The notes beneath the pieces are model-generated. The model was not told where the DNA came from. It searched no databases and was given only the letters and a program-made list of their open reading frames with translations. This document shows, in pieces, positions 1 to 9,884 of a stretch of 49,222 nucleotides of DNA. A program made the position numbers and the translations under genes. The DNA lies in contig DUUJ01000023.1 in NCBI GenBank assembly GCA_012841635.1, positions 1 through 49,222 of the forward strand. Direction: 5' to 3'. Source of the DNA: Clostridiales bacterium (GTDB lineage Bacteria > Bacillota > Clostridia > Oscillospirales > CAG-272). Positions within the stretch are counted from its first letter, which is position 1; every line of letters starts with the position of its first letter.

Positions 1-916
1 TATAGCCGTCTTTGCGGAGTTCTTCAAGCCCGCCGCCGTCTTCTTTATCCTGCTCGCGGCCGCTGCGTTCGGCGATGTTCGAGAATTTGCCGGTCCTGAG
101 CTCTTCGATGATATCGTCAAGGTTCTTCGCCGTCGATTCGACCGGGGTTGTGCAGGGAGCGCAGCCCAATGAGCGGTAGCGTCTGCCGCTGCCCTGATCG
201 AAATAGAGGGAAACGACGGGGATCGACTCGCGGCGGATATATTCCCAGATGTCGAGCTCGGTCCAGTCAAGCAGGGGATGGATACGGACATGAGTTCCGG
301 GGGCGAAGTCGGTTTTATACTGTCCCCAGAATTCCGGAGGCTGATCGCCGACGTCCCAGTCGTTATTTTTATCGCGGGGGCTGAAATAGCGCTCTTTGGA
401 GCGGCTGCCCTCTTCGTCGGCGCGGACGCCGACTATAACGCCGGTATAAGGCTCGGTGTTGCTGTCGACTTCGTAGCGGCCGGTGTCGTGATTCATGCGA
501 TAACGGGGCCAGTCGCCGGCGAGAGTGTGAGCCAGACCTTCTGTCTTGAGTTTGCGGCAGCACTCGATATGATTGAGCTTGCCGTCCGGGAAAGTTTCCT
601 TCGCATCGAGGGCGGCTCTGTTTTCGCCGTATATCATGTCGATGCGCCACTCGCGGGCGAGGCGGTCGCGGTATTCGATCATCTCGGGAATTTTATAATG
701 CGTGTCGACATGAACGAGGGGGAAGGGGACATGACCGTAAAAAGCCTTGCGCGCAAGCCAGAGCATTACTGTCGAGTCTTTGCCGATACTCCAGAGCATA
801 CATAGCTCCTTGAAGTTTGCGTATGCTTCGCGCAGGAGATAAACGCTTTTGTTTTCCAGCTCGACAAGATGCGCTTCATAGGCGGCTTTGTCGTATGTTC
901 TGCGGGATTCCGCCAT
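1..916 (-). CDS. cysD: Sulfate adenylyltransferase subunit 2 (CysD), 3' end truncated by window edge
   Basis: Minus-strand reading from ATG at 914-916 gives [87 protein letters not shown]..., including the SIGKDS PP-loop typical of CysD. The frame is open to base 1. Confidence 0.93.
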   Translation of the reverse strand, partial: MAESRRTYDKAAYEAHLVELENKSVYLLREAYANFKELCMLWSIGKDSTVMLWLARKAFYGHVPFPLVHVDTHYKIPEMIEYRDRLAREWRIDMIYGENRAALDAKETFPDGKLNHIECCRKLKTEGLAHTLAGDWPRYRMNHDTGRYEVDSNTEPYTGVIVGVRADEEGSRSKERYFSPRDKNNDWDVGDQPPEFWGQYKTDFAPGTHVRIHPLLDWTELDIWEYIRRESIPVVSLYFDQGSGRRYRSLGCAPCTTPVESTAKNLDDIIEELRTGKFSNIAERSGREQDKEDGGGLEELRKDGY

Positions 917-956
917 TTATGAATCCTCCGTGGTTTGTTTTATCGTTTCCTTCCGA

Positions 957-2357
957 TCACTCAAGGATGTTTTCCTCGCGGTTCAGGATGTAAAATCCGT
1001 CGCGGTTGAGAGTGTCGGGGCGGTTATATGTCATCTTCTGACCGTGCATCTGACGGAAAACTCCGCCGGCTGCTTCGATAATGCACTGCATTGCGGCGGT
1101 GTCCCATTCATGGGTAAGCCCGAAGCGGTAGTAGATATCGGCGCGTCCGTCGGCTATGCGGCAGCCTTTTAAGGAACTGCCCGAGCTTATGGTTTTTGAG
1201 ATACGGTTTGCGTTCTTTTCAAGAAGCGCGTCAAGACGGTCGGAACCGAAGCTGCGGCTCTGCATAACCACAAGCTCGTCGGTTCTGTCGGAGACTTTGA
1301 TTTCGCGGGGCGGCTCGGATGTCGAGTCGGTCCCGACAGCCAGCCGGCTTCGCTCGGCGCGGCGAACACCTCGCCAATTGATGCCTTTATACAGCTCTCC
1401 GGTAACCGGAACGTAAATAACGCCTATGACGGGATTTCCGTCGAAAACAAGGGCGATATTAACGGTAAACTCCCCGTTGCGGCTGATAAATTCCTTTGTG
1501 CCGTCAAGCGGGTCGACAACGAAGCACCAGCGGCGGCGGAGGCGGGTTATATCGTCCTCCGACTCTTCGGCGAGCACCGATATCTCCGGCCAAAGACGGT
1601 TAAGAGCGGAGACTATAACGGCGTTGCTGCGCTTGTCGGCGGCGGTTACCGGGGTTCTGTCGTCTTTGGTTTCGATGTTGAAATCGTCGCTGCCGTAGAC
1701 TTCCATTATCGCCTCTCCGGCTTCGACCGAGATTTTGCATAGCTTTTCGGCCGCGTCTTCCGCGTCGAGCTGCAAGTCCAGAATCTTTGCCATGACTTCG
1801 TCCGCGCAGGAATCAACGGATTTTTCGGAGGTATCAAGGACGACTTCCGGCGAAATAGGCGCATCAAACGGCGCGTCGATGCCGGTGAAGTATTTTATCT
1901 CGCCTGCCAGCGCTTTTTTGTAAAGTCCTTTCGGATCGCGATCTTTACAGACTTCGAGAGGCGTCGAGACATGGCATAAAATGAATTCGTTTTCGGATGA
2001 AACAATCTTTCGCGCCAGCTCCTGAAGCTCATGAGTCGGGGTTATCGCCGAAACAAGGACGATAAGTCCGGCTTTCGCCATAAGCGACGCGGTTTCGGCT
2101 GCGCGGCGGATGTTCTCGCGGCGGTCGGCGTCGGAAAAACCTAAGTCCGAGTTGAGACCGTGGCGCAGATTGTCGCCGTCCAATAGATAACTTTTGAAGC
2201 CGTGCGCGTGGAGCTGCTTTTCGCAGGCTTTCGCAACCGTCGTCTTCCCGGAACCGGAAAGACCGCAGAACCAGAAAACGCAGGAATATTGCCCCATTTC
2301 CGCCTGACGCTCGAATGAGGTGACGGCGTCTTTTGTATAAAAAATATTTTCAGACAT
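957..2357 (-). CDS. Fusion protein: N-terminal adenylylsulfate kinase (CysC) and C-terminal 3'(2'),5'-bisphosphate nucleotidase (CysQ)
   Basis: N-terminus has Walker A GLSGSGKTT and DGDNLRHGLNSDLGFS (APS kinase). C-terminus has EESEDD and DPLDGTKEFI followed by WDTAA (inositol monophosphatase/CysQ superfamily). Confidence 0.9.
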   Translation of the reverse strand: MSENIFYTKDAVTSFERQAEMGQYSCVFWFCGLSGSGKTTVAKACEKQLHAHGFKSYLLDGDNLRHGLNSDLGFSDADRRENIRRAAETASLMAKAGLIVLVSAITPTHELQELARKIVSSENEFILCHVSTPLEVCKDRDPKGLYKKALAGEIKYFTGIDAPFDAPISPEVVLDTSEKSVDSCADEVMAKILDLQLDAEDAAEKLCKISVEAGEAIMEVYGSDDFNIETKDDRTPVTAADKRSNAVIVSALNRLWPEISVLAEESEDDITRLRRRWCFVVDPLDGTKEFISRNGEFTVNIALVFDGNPVIGVIYVPVTGELYKGINWRGVRRAERSRLAVGTDSTSEPPREIKVSDRTDELVVMQSRSFGSDRLDALLEKNANRISKTISSGSSLKGCRIADGRADIYYRFGLTHEWDTAAMQCIIEAAGGVFRQMHGQKMTYNRPDTLNRDGFYILNREENILE

Positions 2358-2371
2358 ATTTATCTCCGGAA

Positions 2372-3265
2372 TCAGATATCCGAAAGGCTTATCGGAGACG
2401 ACCAGGCTTTTCTGCCTTCAAAATCGGTAATCTCGAATCGGACGTAACTTTCGCCTGAGACGAAAAAGTATTCTGCTTCGTTTATCGAGGGCGTGTCCCC
2501 TTTTTCTTTGCCGAATACTCGGTCGGAGCCGAGCGCGTCGGAAAAGAAGACGACTTCACGCGCGTCGGTGCATCTGACCTTTATGCTTTTTTTATCGTGG
2601 GATATTTCATATGAAAAACGCGGTCCCTGGCTTGCGTAAAAATCTCCGCGCTTCAAAGCGGATAAAATATGCTGCTTGTCGAGGACATCGGTTTTCAGCC
2701 AGATATAGCTGACTCCCTGCTCTCCTTCGTATAAATGCGCGTCGTCGACGGCGACAAGCGGGATAAGCCGTCCCTGAGCTGAGACCAGATCGGATATCAT
2801 CGACGAATCGGGGCGGACGCCGTACGGCTTTGCGCTGAGGGTGGTATATACCTCCATCGCGCAGATGTTTTCAAGATTGATAATCATCGCCGGTGAGTTG
2901 AGCGACCACGCGGGATGAGCGAGTATCGCGGCGCCGCCGCAGCGGATGATCTCGTCGATCGCGTCCTGGGGATTACTCCGGCAATTTGATACATCGATTT
3001 CTTTATCCATCCCGACGCCGACGATATGGAAGTGACCTTCCCGCACACCGGTCGAAGTATGAATCTCAATTCCGGAAATTGTCAAAAGCCGATCCGACTC
3101 GTTATCCGAAGACTGGTATAAATGGTCGGCAAGAACAAGAAAATCAAAACCCTTGTCGGCGTAAACATCCGCGGCTTCAGCCGGAGTGAAATTGCCGTCG
3201 CTGCGCGTTGTGTGGTTGTGAAGACTTCCTTTGTACCAGCTGCAGCCTTTTTCGTCGGTATACAT
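2372..3265 (-). CDS. PHP-domain metallohydrolase (CehA/McbA-like), copy 2
   Basis: SLHNHTTRSDGNF, DFLVLADH and AILAHPAWS motifs typical of PHP phosphoesterases; close paralogue of 3307-4203. Confidence 0.8.
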   Translation of the reverse strand: MYTDEKGCSWYKGSLHNHTTRSDGNFTPAEAADVYADKGFDFLVLADHLYQSSDNESDRLLTISGIEIHTSTGVREGHFHIVGVGMDKEIDVSNCRSNPQDAIDEIIRCGGAAILAHPAWSLNSPAMIINLENICAMEVYTTLSAKPYGVRPDSSMISDLVSAQGRLIPLVAVDDAHLYEGEQGVSYIWLKTDVLDKQHILSALKRGDFYASQGPRFSYEISHDKKSIKVRCTDAREVVFFSDALGSDRVFGKEKGDTPSINEAEYFFVSGESYVRFEITDFEGRKAWSSPISLSDI

Positions 3266-3306
3266 TATATATTCCTCAAATATCCGAATAAATCAAGGCA
3301 AATCGA

Positions 3307-4203
3307 TCAAAGGCTCGAAAGGCTTATCGGAGACGACCAGGCTTTTCTGCCTTCGAAATCGGTGATCTCAAAGCGGATGAAGCTTTCGGTTGATTTGAAA
3401 AAGTATTCGACTTCTTTGAGCGGCAAAGCGTCTCCTTTTGCTTCGCAGAATACCCGGTCGCCCGACCAGACCGCGTCGGAGAAGAAAGCAACTTCGCGGG
3501 CGTCGGTGCACCGGACTTTTATGCTCTTTTTGACGGGAGATATCTCATACGAAAAACGCGGTCCCTGACTTGCGTAAAAATCTCCGCGCTCAAGAGCGGC
3601 AACGATATGCCGTCTGTCGAGGACATCGGTTTTAAGATAAATAAAGCTGACACACTGATCCCCGTCGTAAAAATGCGCGTCATCGGTCGAAACTGTCGGA
3701 ATCAGCCGCCCGCGGGAGGAGAGCATGTCGGATATCAGCGACGAATCGGGGCGGACGTTATGCGGCTTGTCGGAAACGGTGTTGTATATCTCCATCGCGC
3801 AGATGTTTTCAAGCGGCAGAATCATCTCGGGAGTGTTGAGAGACCATGCGGGATGCGCGAGGATTGCGGCGCCTCCGCAGCTGCGGATCTCGTTTATCAT
3901 CTCCTGCGCTCCGATTCCGCGTTTTGACGTGTTGACTTCTTTGTCCATCCCGACGCCGACTATATGGAAGATACCGTCAAGCACATTCGGCGAATAATCA
4001 AGCTCAATTCCGGGAACAGTCAGAAGTTTTTTCGACTCGTTGTCGGGGGACTGGCGCCAATGGTCGGTCAGAACCAGAAAGTCATAGCCTTTGCAGGCGT
4101 AAACATCGATTACCGCACCCGGGTCAAACCTGCCGTCGCTGCGTGTGGTATGGGTGTGAATGTTGCCTTTGTACCAGACGAAGCCTTTTTCATCGGTATA
4201 CAT
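3307..4203 (-). CDS. PHP-domain metallohydrolase (CehA/McbA-like), copy 1
   Basis: NIHTHTTRSDGRF, DFLVLTDH and AILAHPAWS motifs; paralogous over its full length to 2372-3265. Confidence 0.8.
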   Translation of the reverse strand: MYTDEKGFVWYKGNIHTHTTRSDGRFDPGAVIDVYACKGYDFLVLTDHWRQSPDNESKKLLTVPGIELDYSPNVLDGIFHIVGVGMDKEVNTSKRGIGAQEMINEIRSCGGAAILAHPAWSLNTPEMILPLENICAMEIYNTVSDKPHNVRPDSSLISDMLSSRGRLIPTVSTDDAHFYDGDQCVSFIYLKTDVLDRRHIVAALERGDFYASQGPRFSYEISPVKKSIKVRCTDAREVAFFSDAVWSGDRVFCEAKGDALPLKEVEYFFKSTESFIRFEITDFEGRKAWSSPISLSSL

Positions 4204-4239
4204 TATATATTCCTCAAATATTCGAATAATTCAAGGTAC

Positions 4240-4269
4240 ATTATAACATATTTCCGATAGTATTTTCAA
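4240..4269 (-). promoter_or_regulatory. Predicted sigma-70/SigA promoter for the PHP-PHP-cysCQ-cysD operon
   Basis: Minus strand: TTGAAA - 18 nt - TATAAT (plus coordinates tttcaa 4264-4269, attata 4240-4245), upstream of the ATG at 4203. Confidence 0.7.
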
Positions 4270-4412
4270 CGGCATAATGTAAAAATTAACAGGTCTTATA
4301 TTCGGATAATATGTGAAATATTATGCAATCCGAAGATAACAGCTCCGCAGGCACCGGAAGATGCCTGCGGAACCGATAAGTTTTGTAAATATATGCGTTA
4401 ATTCGCCGCTCC

Positions 4413-5879
4413 TCAGCCGAACTTATAATACTGCTGTATCGGGGCGAACTGCTTCTGGGTCTTGCTTTCCATTTTTGCCATAACCGAAGCGATGTTGTCT
4501 TTGTCACTTATTATCAGACTGCAGAGACTGCCGTAAATATCGCTTCCCCATTGACCCAGATCATAGAATTTCGTTGTGAAGATAAGCTCGAGCATCTCGG
4601 CGGATTCCTCGTCGCGGGTGCCCTTGGTAAGAACGTTTTTATCAATTACCGCCGGAAGAATAGTGTCCTGAGAGTAAAAGCCCATGACGTTCATGATAAG
4701 TCCGGTATCTTCGAGGGCTGTATTTGTCACCGGAATTGCATAACAGGAGCCGGACGCCGTACTGTAAAGGTCGAAATATTCGGTCTGGGCTTCGTCGTAT
4801 TTCGGGGACGGGATGATACCGAAGTCATCTTCCATCTCCTGCCGCAGCCCGAAGACGGAGTTTACCTGATCGGATCCTACAAGAATCTGTCCGTCGCGGA
4901 ACATCTTGTTTGTTTTGTGGTTGTCGATCTCGCGGTCGGCGATAACGGTCGTGGTAATGCTTTTTGCGGTCAGATTGTTTCTCATCCGCAGAAACACATC
5001 CATCATCTTTTCGCTTTGATTCAATGTTACGCTGCCGTCGGAAGCAATCTTGAGAACCCCTTCGCCGGAACCGGCAAGCAGCCGGTTAAATACGCCGGCG
5101 TTTTCGGTGAAGCCGTATGTGTCGTTTGTGGTGTATTTGCCGTCGCCGTCGACGTCCGAGCCGTAAGAAGTCGCCAGCTCAAACAGTCTGTCGAGGACCC
5201 ATACGCCGTCGCGCACCATCTGATATGGGTATTCGACGCCGATATTATCGCAGATGACTTTATTGAAGAGCAGTATGGATATCGAAAGGTCGTCGAGATA
5301 GTTTATCGCTCCGCTGACAAAATACAGCGATTTGCTGCCGAGACTGTACATCTCTAATTTTTCGCCTTCCCACCATTCGTTGTCAAGCCCCAGGCTGTCG
5401 ATGCCGTTGAGCTCATAGAGGTAGCCGTTTACCGAGCAGAGATACATGAACCACATGGAGCAGCAAAAAGCGTCATAGGGACAGTCGCCGGCGTTCATCA
5501 TCTTCTGTATCGTCGATAATATGTCGACCCAATCGCAGATGTTGGTGCCCTTTATCTTTACGTTCAGAGCTTCTTCCGCCAGGCGGTTCCGCTCGTAGAC
5601 GGCTTCGTTTATCGAATCCCCGGCGGTTTCTTCGAGGGTGAAGGCGACTTCGTTGAATCCGTATTGAATCGACCAGCCGATGTTGAACTCACGGCCGCCT
5701 AAGTCTTTGCCGGCGATAATCTCTCTTATGATTTTCTGTTCGTCCTCGGTTTCCGTCGCGTCGGCAGCCGTTTCCGCCGTCGTTCCGTCCTGCGGGGCAT
5801 CTCCCCATCCCTTCGCAGCGCCGCAGCCTGTAAGCAGCAAAGCCAAAATCAGGAGTATTGCCGTAAGCTTGTTTTTCAT
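4413..5879 (-). CDS. Extracellular solute-binding lipoprotein
   Basis: Lipobox LLLTGCG after a basic/hydrophobic signal peptide; overall pattern (GREFNIGW..., NRLAEEALNVKI, DVDGDGKYTTNDTYGF) typical of carbohydrate ABC-transporter binding proteins. Confidence 0.75.
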   Translation of the reverse strand: MKNKLTAILLILALLLTGCGAAKGWGDAPQDGTTAETAADATETEDEQKIIREIIAGKDLGGREFNIGWSIQYGFNEVAFTLEETAGDSINEAVYERNRLAEEALNVKIKGTNICDWVDILSTIQKMMNAGDCPYDAFCCSMWFMYLCSVNGYLYELNGIDSLGLDNEWWEGEKLEMYSLGSKSLYFVSGAINYLDDLSISILLFNKVICDNIGVEYPYQMVRDGVWVLDRLFELATSYGSDVDGDGKYTTNDTYGFTENAGVFNRLLAGSGEGVLKIASDGSVTLNQSEKMMDVFLRMRNNLTAKSITTTVIADREIDNHKTNKMFRDGQILVGSDQVNSVFGLRQEMEDDFGIIPSPKYDEAQTEYFDLYSTASGSCYAIPVTNTALEDTGLIMNVMGFYSQDTILPAVIDKNVLTKGTRDEESAEMLELIFTTKFYDLGQWGSDIYGSLCSLIISDKDNIASVMAKMESKTQKQFAPIQQYYKFG

Positions 5880-5920
5880 CCGTATACCTCCCTAAATTTT
5901 TATACTGTTTGACTGAAATC

Positions 5921-5949
5921 ATTATACTACGGAGTTAATAAAAAGGCAA
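5921..5949 (-). promoter_or_regulatory. Predicted SigA promoter for the solute-binding lipoprotein
   Basis: Minus strand: TTGCCT - 17 nt - TATAAT upstream of GGGAGG and the ATG at 5879. Confidence 0.6.
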
Positions 5950-5993
5950 CAAGGTTTAAACAATTCACATTTATTTAACAACTGTGCTTACAC

Positions 5994-6026
5994 CGAAAAA
6001 ACCGGACACGAAAATCGCGTCCGGTT
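5994..6026 (-). terminator. Rho-independent terminator downstream of araD
   Basis: Minus strand: AACCGGAC-GCGATTTTCGT-GTCCGGTT followed by a T-run (TTTTCGG); arms at 6000-6007 and 6019-6026. Confidence 0.75.
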
Positions 6027-6030
6027 AGGT

Positions 6031-6729
6031 TTATTTCTGGCCGTAATAGGCGTTTTTGCCGTGCTTGCGAAGATAATGGCGGTCAAGCAGCGATTGTTTT
6101 ATCCCGGGTATCTCAGGATTCAGCGCTACCGCTGCGGCAGCCATCGCCGCCGCTTCTTCAAGGGTGACGGCGGCATGGACGGCTTCGGCGGCGTTTTTAC
6201 CCCAGGTGAAGGGTCCGTGGCTCATGACAAGCACCGCCGGAACCGCGAATGGTTCAATCTTTCTTGTATTAAAGGTTTCGGCAATCAAAAGACCGGTGTT
6301 TTTTTCATATTCGCCGACAATTTCGCTGTCTTTCAGCTGTCGGGTGCAGGGAACCGAGCCGTAAAACAGGTCGGCGTGGGTAGTTCCGAGGCATGGCAGG
6401 TCTCTGCCCGCCTGAGCCCATGCCGTTGCGTGGCGGGAGTGAGTGTGAACGACACCGCCGATAGAAGGAAAAGCCTTATACAGCTCGGCGTGAGTCGGCG
6501 TGTCGGAAGAAGGGCGGAGGGAGCCGTCAACCGTTTCTCCATCCAGATTTACAATTACTATATCCTCCGGCTTAAGGCTGTCATAAGAGACGCCGGAAGG
6601 TTTTATCGCAAAGACTTTTTTCTCCCGGTCGAGCTGCGAGGCGTTGCCCCAGGAAAGGACGATAAGCCCTTCCTCTTTGAGCGCCATATTCGCCGCCCAG
6701 CATTCCCGCCGAAGCGTTTCAAAAGTCAT
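6031..6729 (-). CDS. araD: L-ribulose-5-phosphate 4-epimerase
   Basis: Class II aldolase/AraD family: LSWGNASQLDRE, KPSGVSYDSL, HTHSRHATAWAQAGRDLPCLGTTHADLFYG, SHGPFTWGK; adjacent to araA and araB. Confidence 0.95.
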   Translation of the reverse strand: MTFETLRRECWAANMALKEEGLIVLSWGNASQLDREKKVFAIKPSGVSYDSLKPEDIVIVNLDGETVDGSLRPSSDTPTHAELYKAFPSIGGVVHTHSRHATAWAQAGRDLPCLGTTHADLFYGSVPCTRQLKDSEIVGEYEKNTGLLIAETFNTRKIEPFAVPAVLVMSHGPFTWGKNAAEAVHAAVTLEEAAAMAAAAVALNPEIPGIKQSLLDRHYLRKHGKNAYYGQK

Positions 6730-6730
6730 C

Positions 6731-8206
6731 TCAGATACCTAATCTGGACGCGACTTCGTTTATGAGCAGCGTCTGCTTCAGCGCTTCCATCGTGACTCCG
6801 TCGCCGATCCTGACGCACTCGATTCCGACCATTTCGGCGAACCGCGCCATATCCGCGTACGTAAGCTGCTGACTTAAAACGAAATGATGCGCGCCGCCGC
6901 TGTATATATACATTTCGGACGCCGAGAGCATATCCGGTTTCGGACGCCACATCGTAGCGGCAACCGGCAGATTCGGCATATGATGTATCGGCGGGATAGT
7001 GCTTATCTCCTGCACTATCATGCGCAGCCGTCCGCCCATGTCGACCAAGGTAACGTTTATCGCTTCGCTCTCGCCCGATTCGAAAACCAGGCGCGCCGGG
7101 GGTTCCTTGCCGCCGATTCCGAGCGGATGAACCTCGATTTTCGGCTTATCCGCGGCGATTGAGGGACAGACTTCCAGCATATGCGCGCCTAATACCGTCT
7201 CGTCGCCTTTTTTGAGGTTATAGGTATAGTCTTCCATGAAGGTAGTTCCGCCGGGAGTTTTCTTCGCCTCCGCCATCACCTTCATCACCCGCGTAAGGCA
7301 GGATGTCTTCCAGTCGCCCTCCGCGCCGAAACCATAGCCCTCCGCCATAAGCAGCTGAGACGCCATTCCGGGGAGAGATTTCATGCCGTGAAGATCCTGG
7401 AAACCGGTGACAAATGCGGATATCTTGTTCTCTTTCATGAATCCGCGCAGCGCAATGGTTATCCTCAGCTGATTTTTCACTTCGGAAATATCGTCGGTGC
7501 AAAGCTCGTATTTCTCGCATACCGCCTCAAATTCCGCGTCGACGGCTTTGTCGGGAACTTCCCGCATCATATCGCAGAGGTCGCCGATTCCCCAGGAATT
7601 GACCTGCCAGCCGAGTTTTATCTGGGCTTCGATCTTGTCGCCCTCTGTTACCGCGACATTGCGCATATTGTCGCCGAACCGGGCGCAGCGGAGTTTTCTG
7701 CCTTCCATTACCCCGGCGGCGGCCGCCATGAAATCGGCGATTTTTTCCTGTGTTTCTGCGTCTTTCCAGTAACCGGCGGCGACGGCATGCGGCTTTCTGA
7801 GCCTGGCCGCCATGAAGCCGTGTTCGCGGTCGCCGTGCGCCGACTGGTTCAGGTTCATGAAATCCATGTCGATTTCATCCCAGGGAATTTCGCGGTTGAA
7901 CTGGGTGTGAAGGTGTAAGTAAGGCTTGTCGAGCAGCCGCAGTCCTTCAATCCACATTTTTGCGGGTGAGAAGGTGTGCATCCAGGTGATGATGCCGCCG
8001 CAGTCGGGATCCGAGTTGGCTTCAAGCATAACTTCGGTGATCGCCGAATCGGATATCGCGGTGTTCTTGAGCTCGAGTTTAAAAGGCAGAGTTTCCGCCT
8101 TGTTCAGTCCGTTTACGATAGCCCGGCTGTTCTTTGCCACAAGGCGAAGGGTTTCCTCGCCGTAAAGGTCCTGCGCTCCGGTTATAAAATAGAATTTCAT
8201 GGTCAT
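6731..8206 (-). CDS. araA: L-arabinose isomerase
   Basis: FYFITGAQDLYGEETL, WMHTFSPAKMWI, LHTQFNREIPW, EGDWKTSCL, GAHMLEVCPSIA motifs. Confidence 0.97.
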   Translation of the reverse strand: MTMKFYFITGAQDLYGEETLRLVAKNSRAIVNGLNKAETLPFKLELKNTAISDSAITEVMLEANSDPDCGGIITWMHTFSPAKMWIEGLRLLDKPYLHLHTQFNREIPWDEIDMDFMNLNQSAHGDREHGFMAARLRKPHAVAAGYWKDAETQEKIADFMAAAAGVMEGRKLRCARFGDNMRNVAVTEGDKIEAQIKLGWQVNSWGIGDLCDMMREVPDKAVDAEFEAVCEKYELCTDDISEVKNQLRITIALRGFMKENKISAFVTGFQDLHGMKSLPGMASQLLMAEGYGFGAEGDWKTSCLTRVMKVMAEAKKTPGGTTFMEDYTYNLKKGDETVLGAHMLEVCPSIAADKPKIEVHPLGIGGKEPPARLVFESGESEAINVTLVDMGGRLRMIVQEISTIPPIHHMPNLPVAATMWRPKPDMLSASEMYIYSGGAHHFVLSQQLTYADMARFAEMVGIECVRIGDGVTMEALKQTLLINEVASRLGI

Positions 8207-8212
8207 TCCCCT

Positions 8213-9871
8213 TTATCTGTTTTCCTGTGCGATCGCTCTGAGGCGCTTCATCATGTCATCGGTTCTACCGAAGCAGTCGTGAAGCTTTTCGTATTCCGAG
8301 AATAATTTATCGTATGTTTTGACGTTTTCGGGATTCGGGTCGTAGGTTTTTCCTTCGGTGGCTCCCATCTTTTCTCCCGCCGAATATATGTCGTCATAAC
8401 CGCCCCCGGCTTTTCCCGCTGCTACCGCGCCGAAGATTGCGGCGCCGAGCGCCGGTCCCTGAGTCGAGGAAACGACTCTTACCGGTATGTTCAGCACGTC
8501 GCTGTAAATCTGACAGAGCATCGGGTTTTTGTTCGGTATTCCGCCCGATGCGGTAAAGGCGCTTACTCCGACGCCGGATTTTCTGTAATTTTCGATTATT
8601 TCGCGGGTTCCGTAAGCGGTGGCTTCAATCAGGGCGCGGTAAATCTCCTCCGGCTTCGTCGCGAGTGTCATTCCGATCATTAGCCCGGAAAGCCTTGAAT
8701 CGACGAGGATAGAGCGGTTGCCGTTCCACCAGTCGAGCGCGACAAGCCCGCTTTGTCCCGGTTTCAGAAGTTCCGCCTTTTCCGTCAGCAGCACATGCGG
8801 GGAGATACCGCGGCTCTTTGCTTCATCGCGATATCCGCCCGGCAGGCAATTTTCGACAAACCAGGCAAAATGATCTCCGACACAGCCCTGCCCCGCTTCG
8901 TAGCCGTACATTCCCGGCAAAATGCCGTCTTCGACGATGCCGCAGACGCCGTTTACCGGACGGTATTCGGGGTCGACAAGCATATGGCAGGTCGATGTGC
9001 CGACGATAGCCAGCATATGTCCCGGCTCGGTTATCCCGAATGCGGGAACCGAAACGTGCGCGTCAAGATTCATCACCGCGACCGGGGTGCCTGCGGCAAG
9101 TCCCGTCAGAGCAGCCATCTTCTCGGTGAGTCCTCCGGCGCAAGTGCCCACCGGGGCGAGCTTGCCAGAAAGCTTTGTTTCTGCTGCGTCTTCAAGTCCC
9201 GGGGCAAGTGCTTTGAAGAATTCTCTTGAAGGATACCCGTCTTTCCGGCTCCATATCGATTTATAGCCGGCGGCGCAGGTGTTGCGAACCAGGTTTCCGG
9301 TTAGCTGCCAGACAACCCAGTCGCCGGATTCGACGAAATAATCCATATCCGAATAAAGCTCCGGACATTCGTCGAGTATCTGCATCAGCTTGGGTATCAT
9401 CCATTCGCTGGAAATCTTCCCGCCGTATGTCGAAAGCCACTTCTGACCGGTTTTTTCGGCGGTTTCGTTTAATCTGTCCGCCTGCGGCTGTGAGGCGTGA
9501 TGCTTCCAGAGTTTGACATATGCGTGAGGTTCCTCCTTCCACCTCTCCGCAAAACAGAGCGGAGTTCCGTCCTTATAAACCGGCAGCGGGCTGCAGGAGG
9601 TGAAGTCAATTCCTACCCCGACTATGTCTTTCGGGTCGACTTTTGTCTCTGCAAGCAGCGCGGGAACGGCGTTTCCGAGCACCCCGAGATAATCGTGCGG
9701 ATCCTCGAGCGCCCAGTCCATCGGCAGTTTTTTCCCGCCGAGGCTGTCCGACATTACGCCGTGAGGATATTCGTAAGTGACGCAGGCGATTTCGCGGCCG
9801 TTTGAAACATCGGCTAAAAGCGCGCGGCCGGAAAGAGTTCCGAAATCAATGCCAACAGAATATTTTGCCAT
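8213..9871 (-). CDS. araB: Ribulokinase
   Basis: FGGY kinase: VGIDFGTLSGRALL, GVGIDFTSCSPLP, NGNRSILVDSRLSGLMIGMTL, ASGGIPNKNPMLCQIYSD. Confidence 0.96.
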   Translation of the reverse strand: MAKYSVGIDFGTLSGRALLADVSNGREIACVTYEYPHGVMSDSLGGKKLPMDWALEDPHDYLGVLGNAVPALLAETKVDPKDIVGVGIDFTSCSPLPVYKDGTPLCFAERWKEEPHAYVKLWKHHASQPQADRLNETAEKTGQKWLSTYGGKISSEWMIPKLMQILDECPELYSDMDYFVESGDWVVWQLTGNLVRNTCAAGYKSIWSRKDGYPSREFFKALAPGLEDAAETKLSGKLAPVGTCAGGLTEKMAALTGLAAGTPVAVMNLDAHVSVPAFGITEPGHMLAIVGTSTCHMLVDPEYRPVNGVCGIVEDGILPGMYGYEAGQGCVGDHFAWFVENCLPGGYRDEAKSRGISPHVLLTEKAELLKPGQSGLVALDWWNGNRSILVDSRLSGLMIGMTLATKPEEIYRALIEATAYGTREIIENYRKSGVGVSAFTASGGIPNKNPMLCQIYSDVLNIPVRVVSSTQGPALGAAIFGAVAAGKAGGGYDDIYSAGEKMGATEGKTYDPNPENVKTYDKLFSEYEKLHDCFGRTDDMMKRLRAIAQENR

Positions 9872-9884
9872 ATCAACTTTCCTT

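Noticed and set aside
4551-5357. 268-aa plus-strand ORF antisense to the solute-binding lipoprotein
   Set aside because: No recognisable domain, no RBS, and fully explained by the opposite-strand gene.
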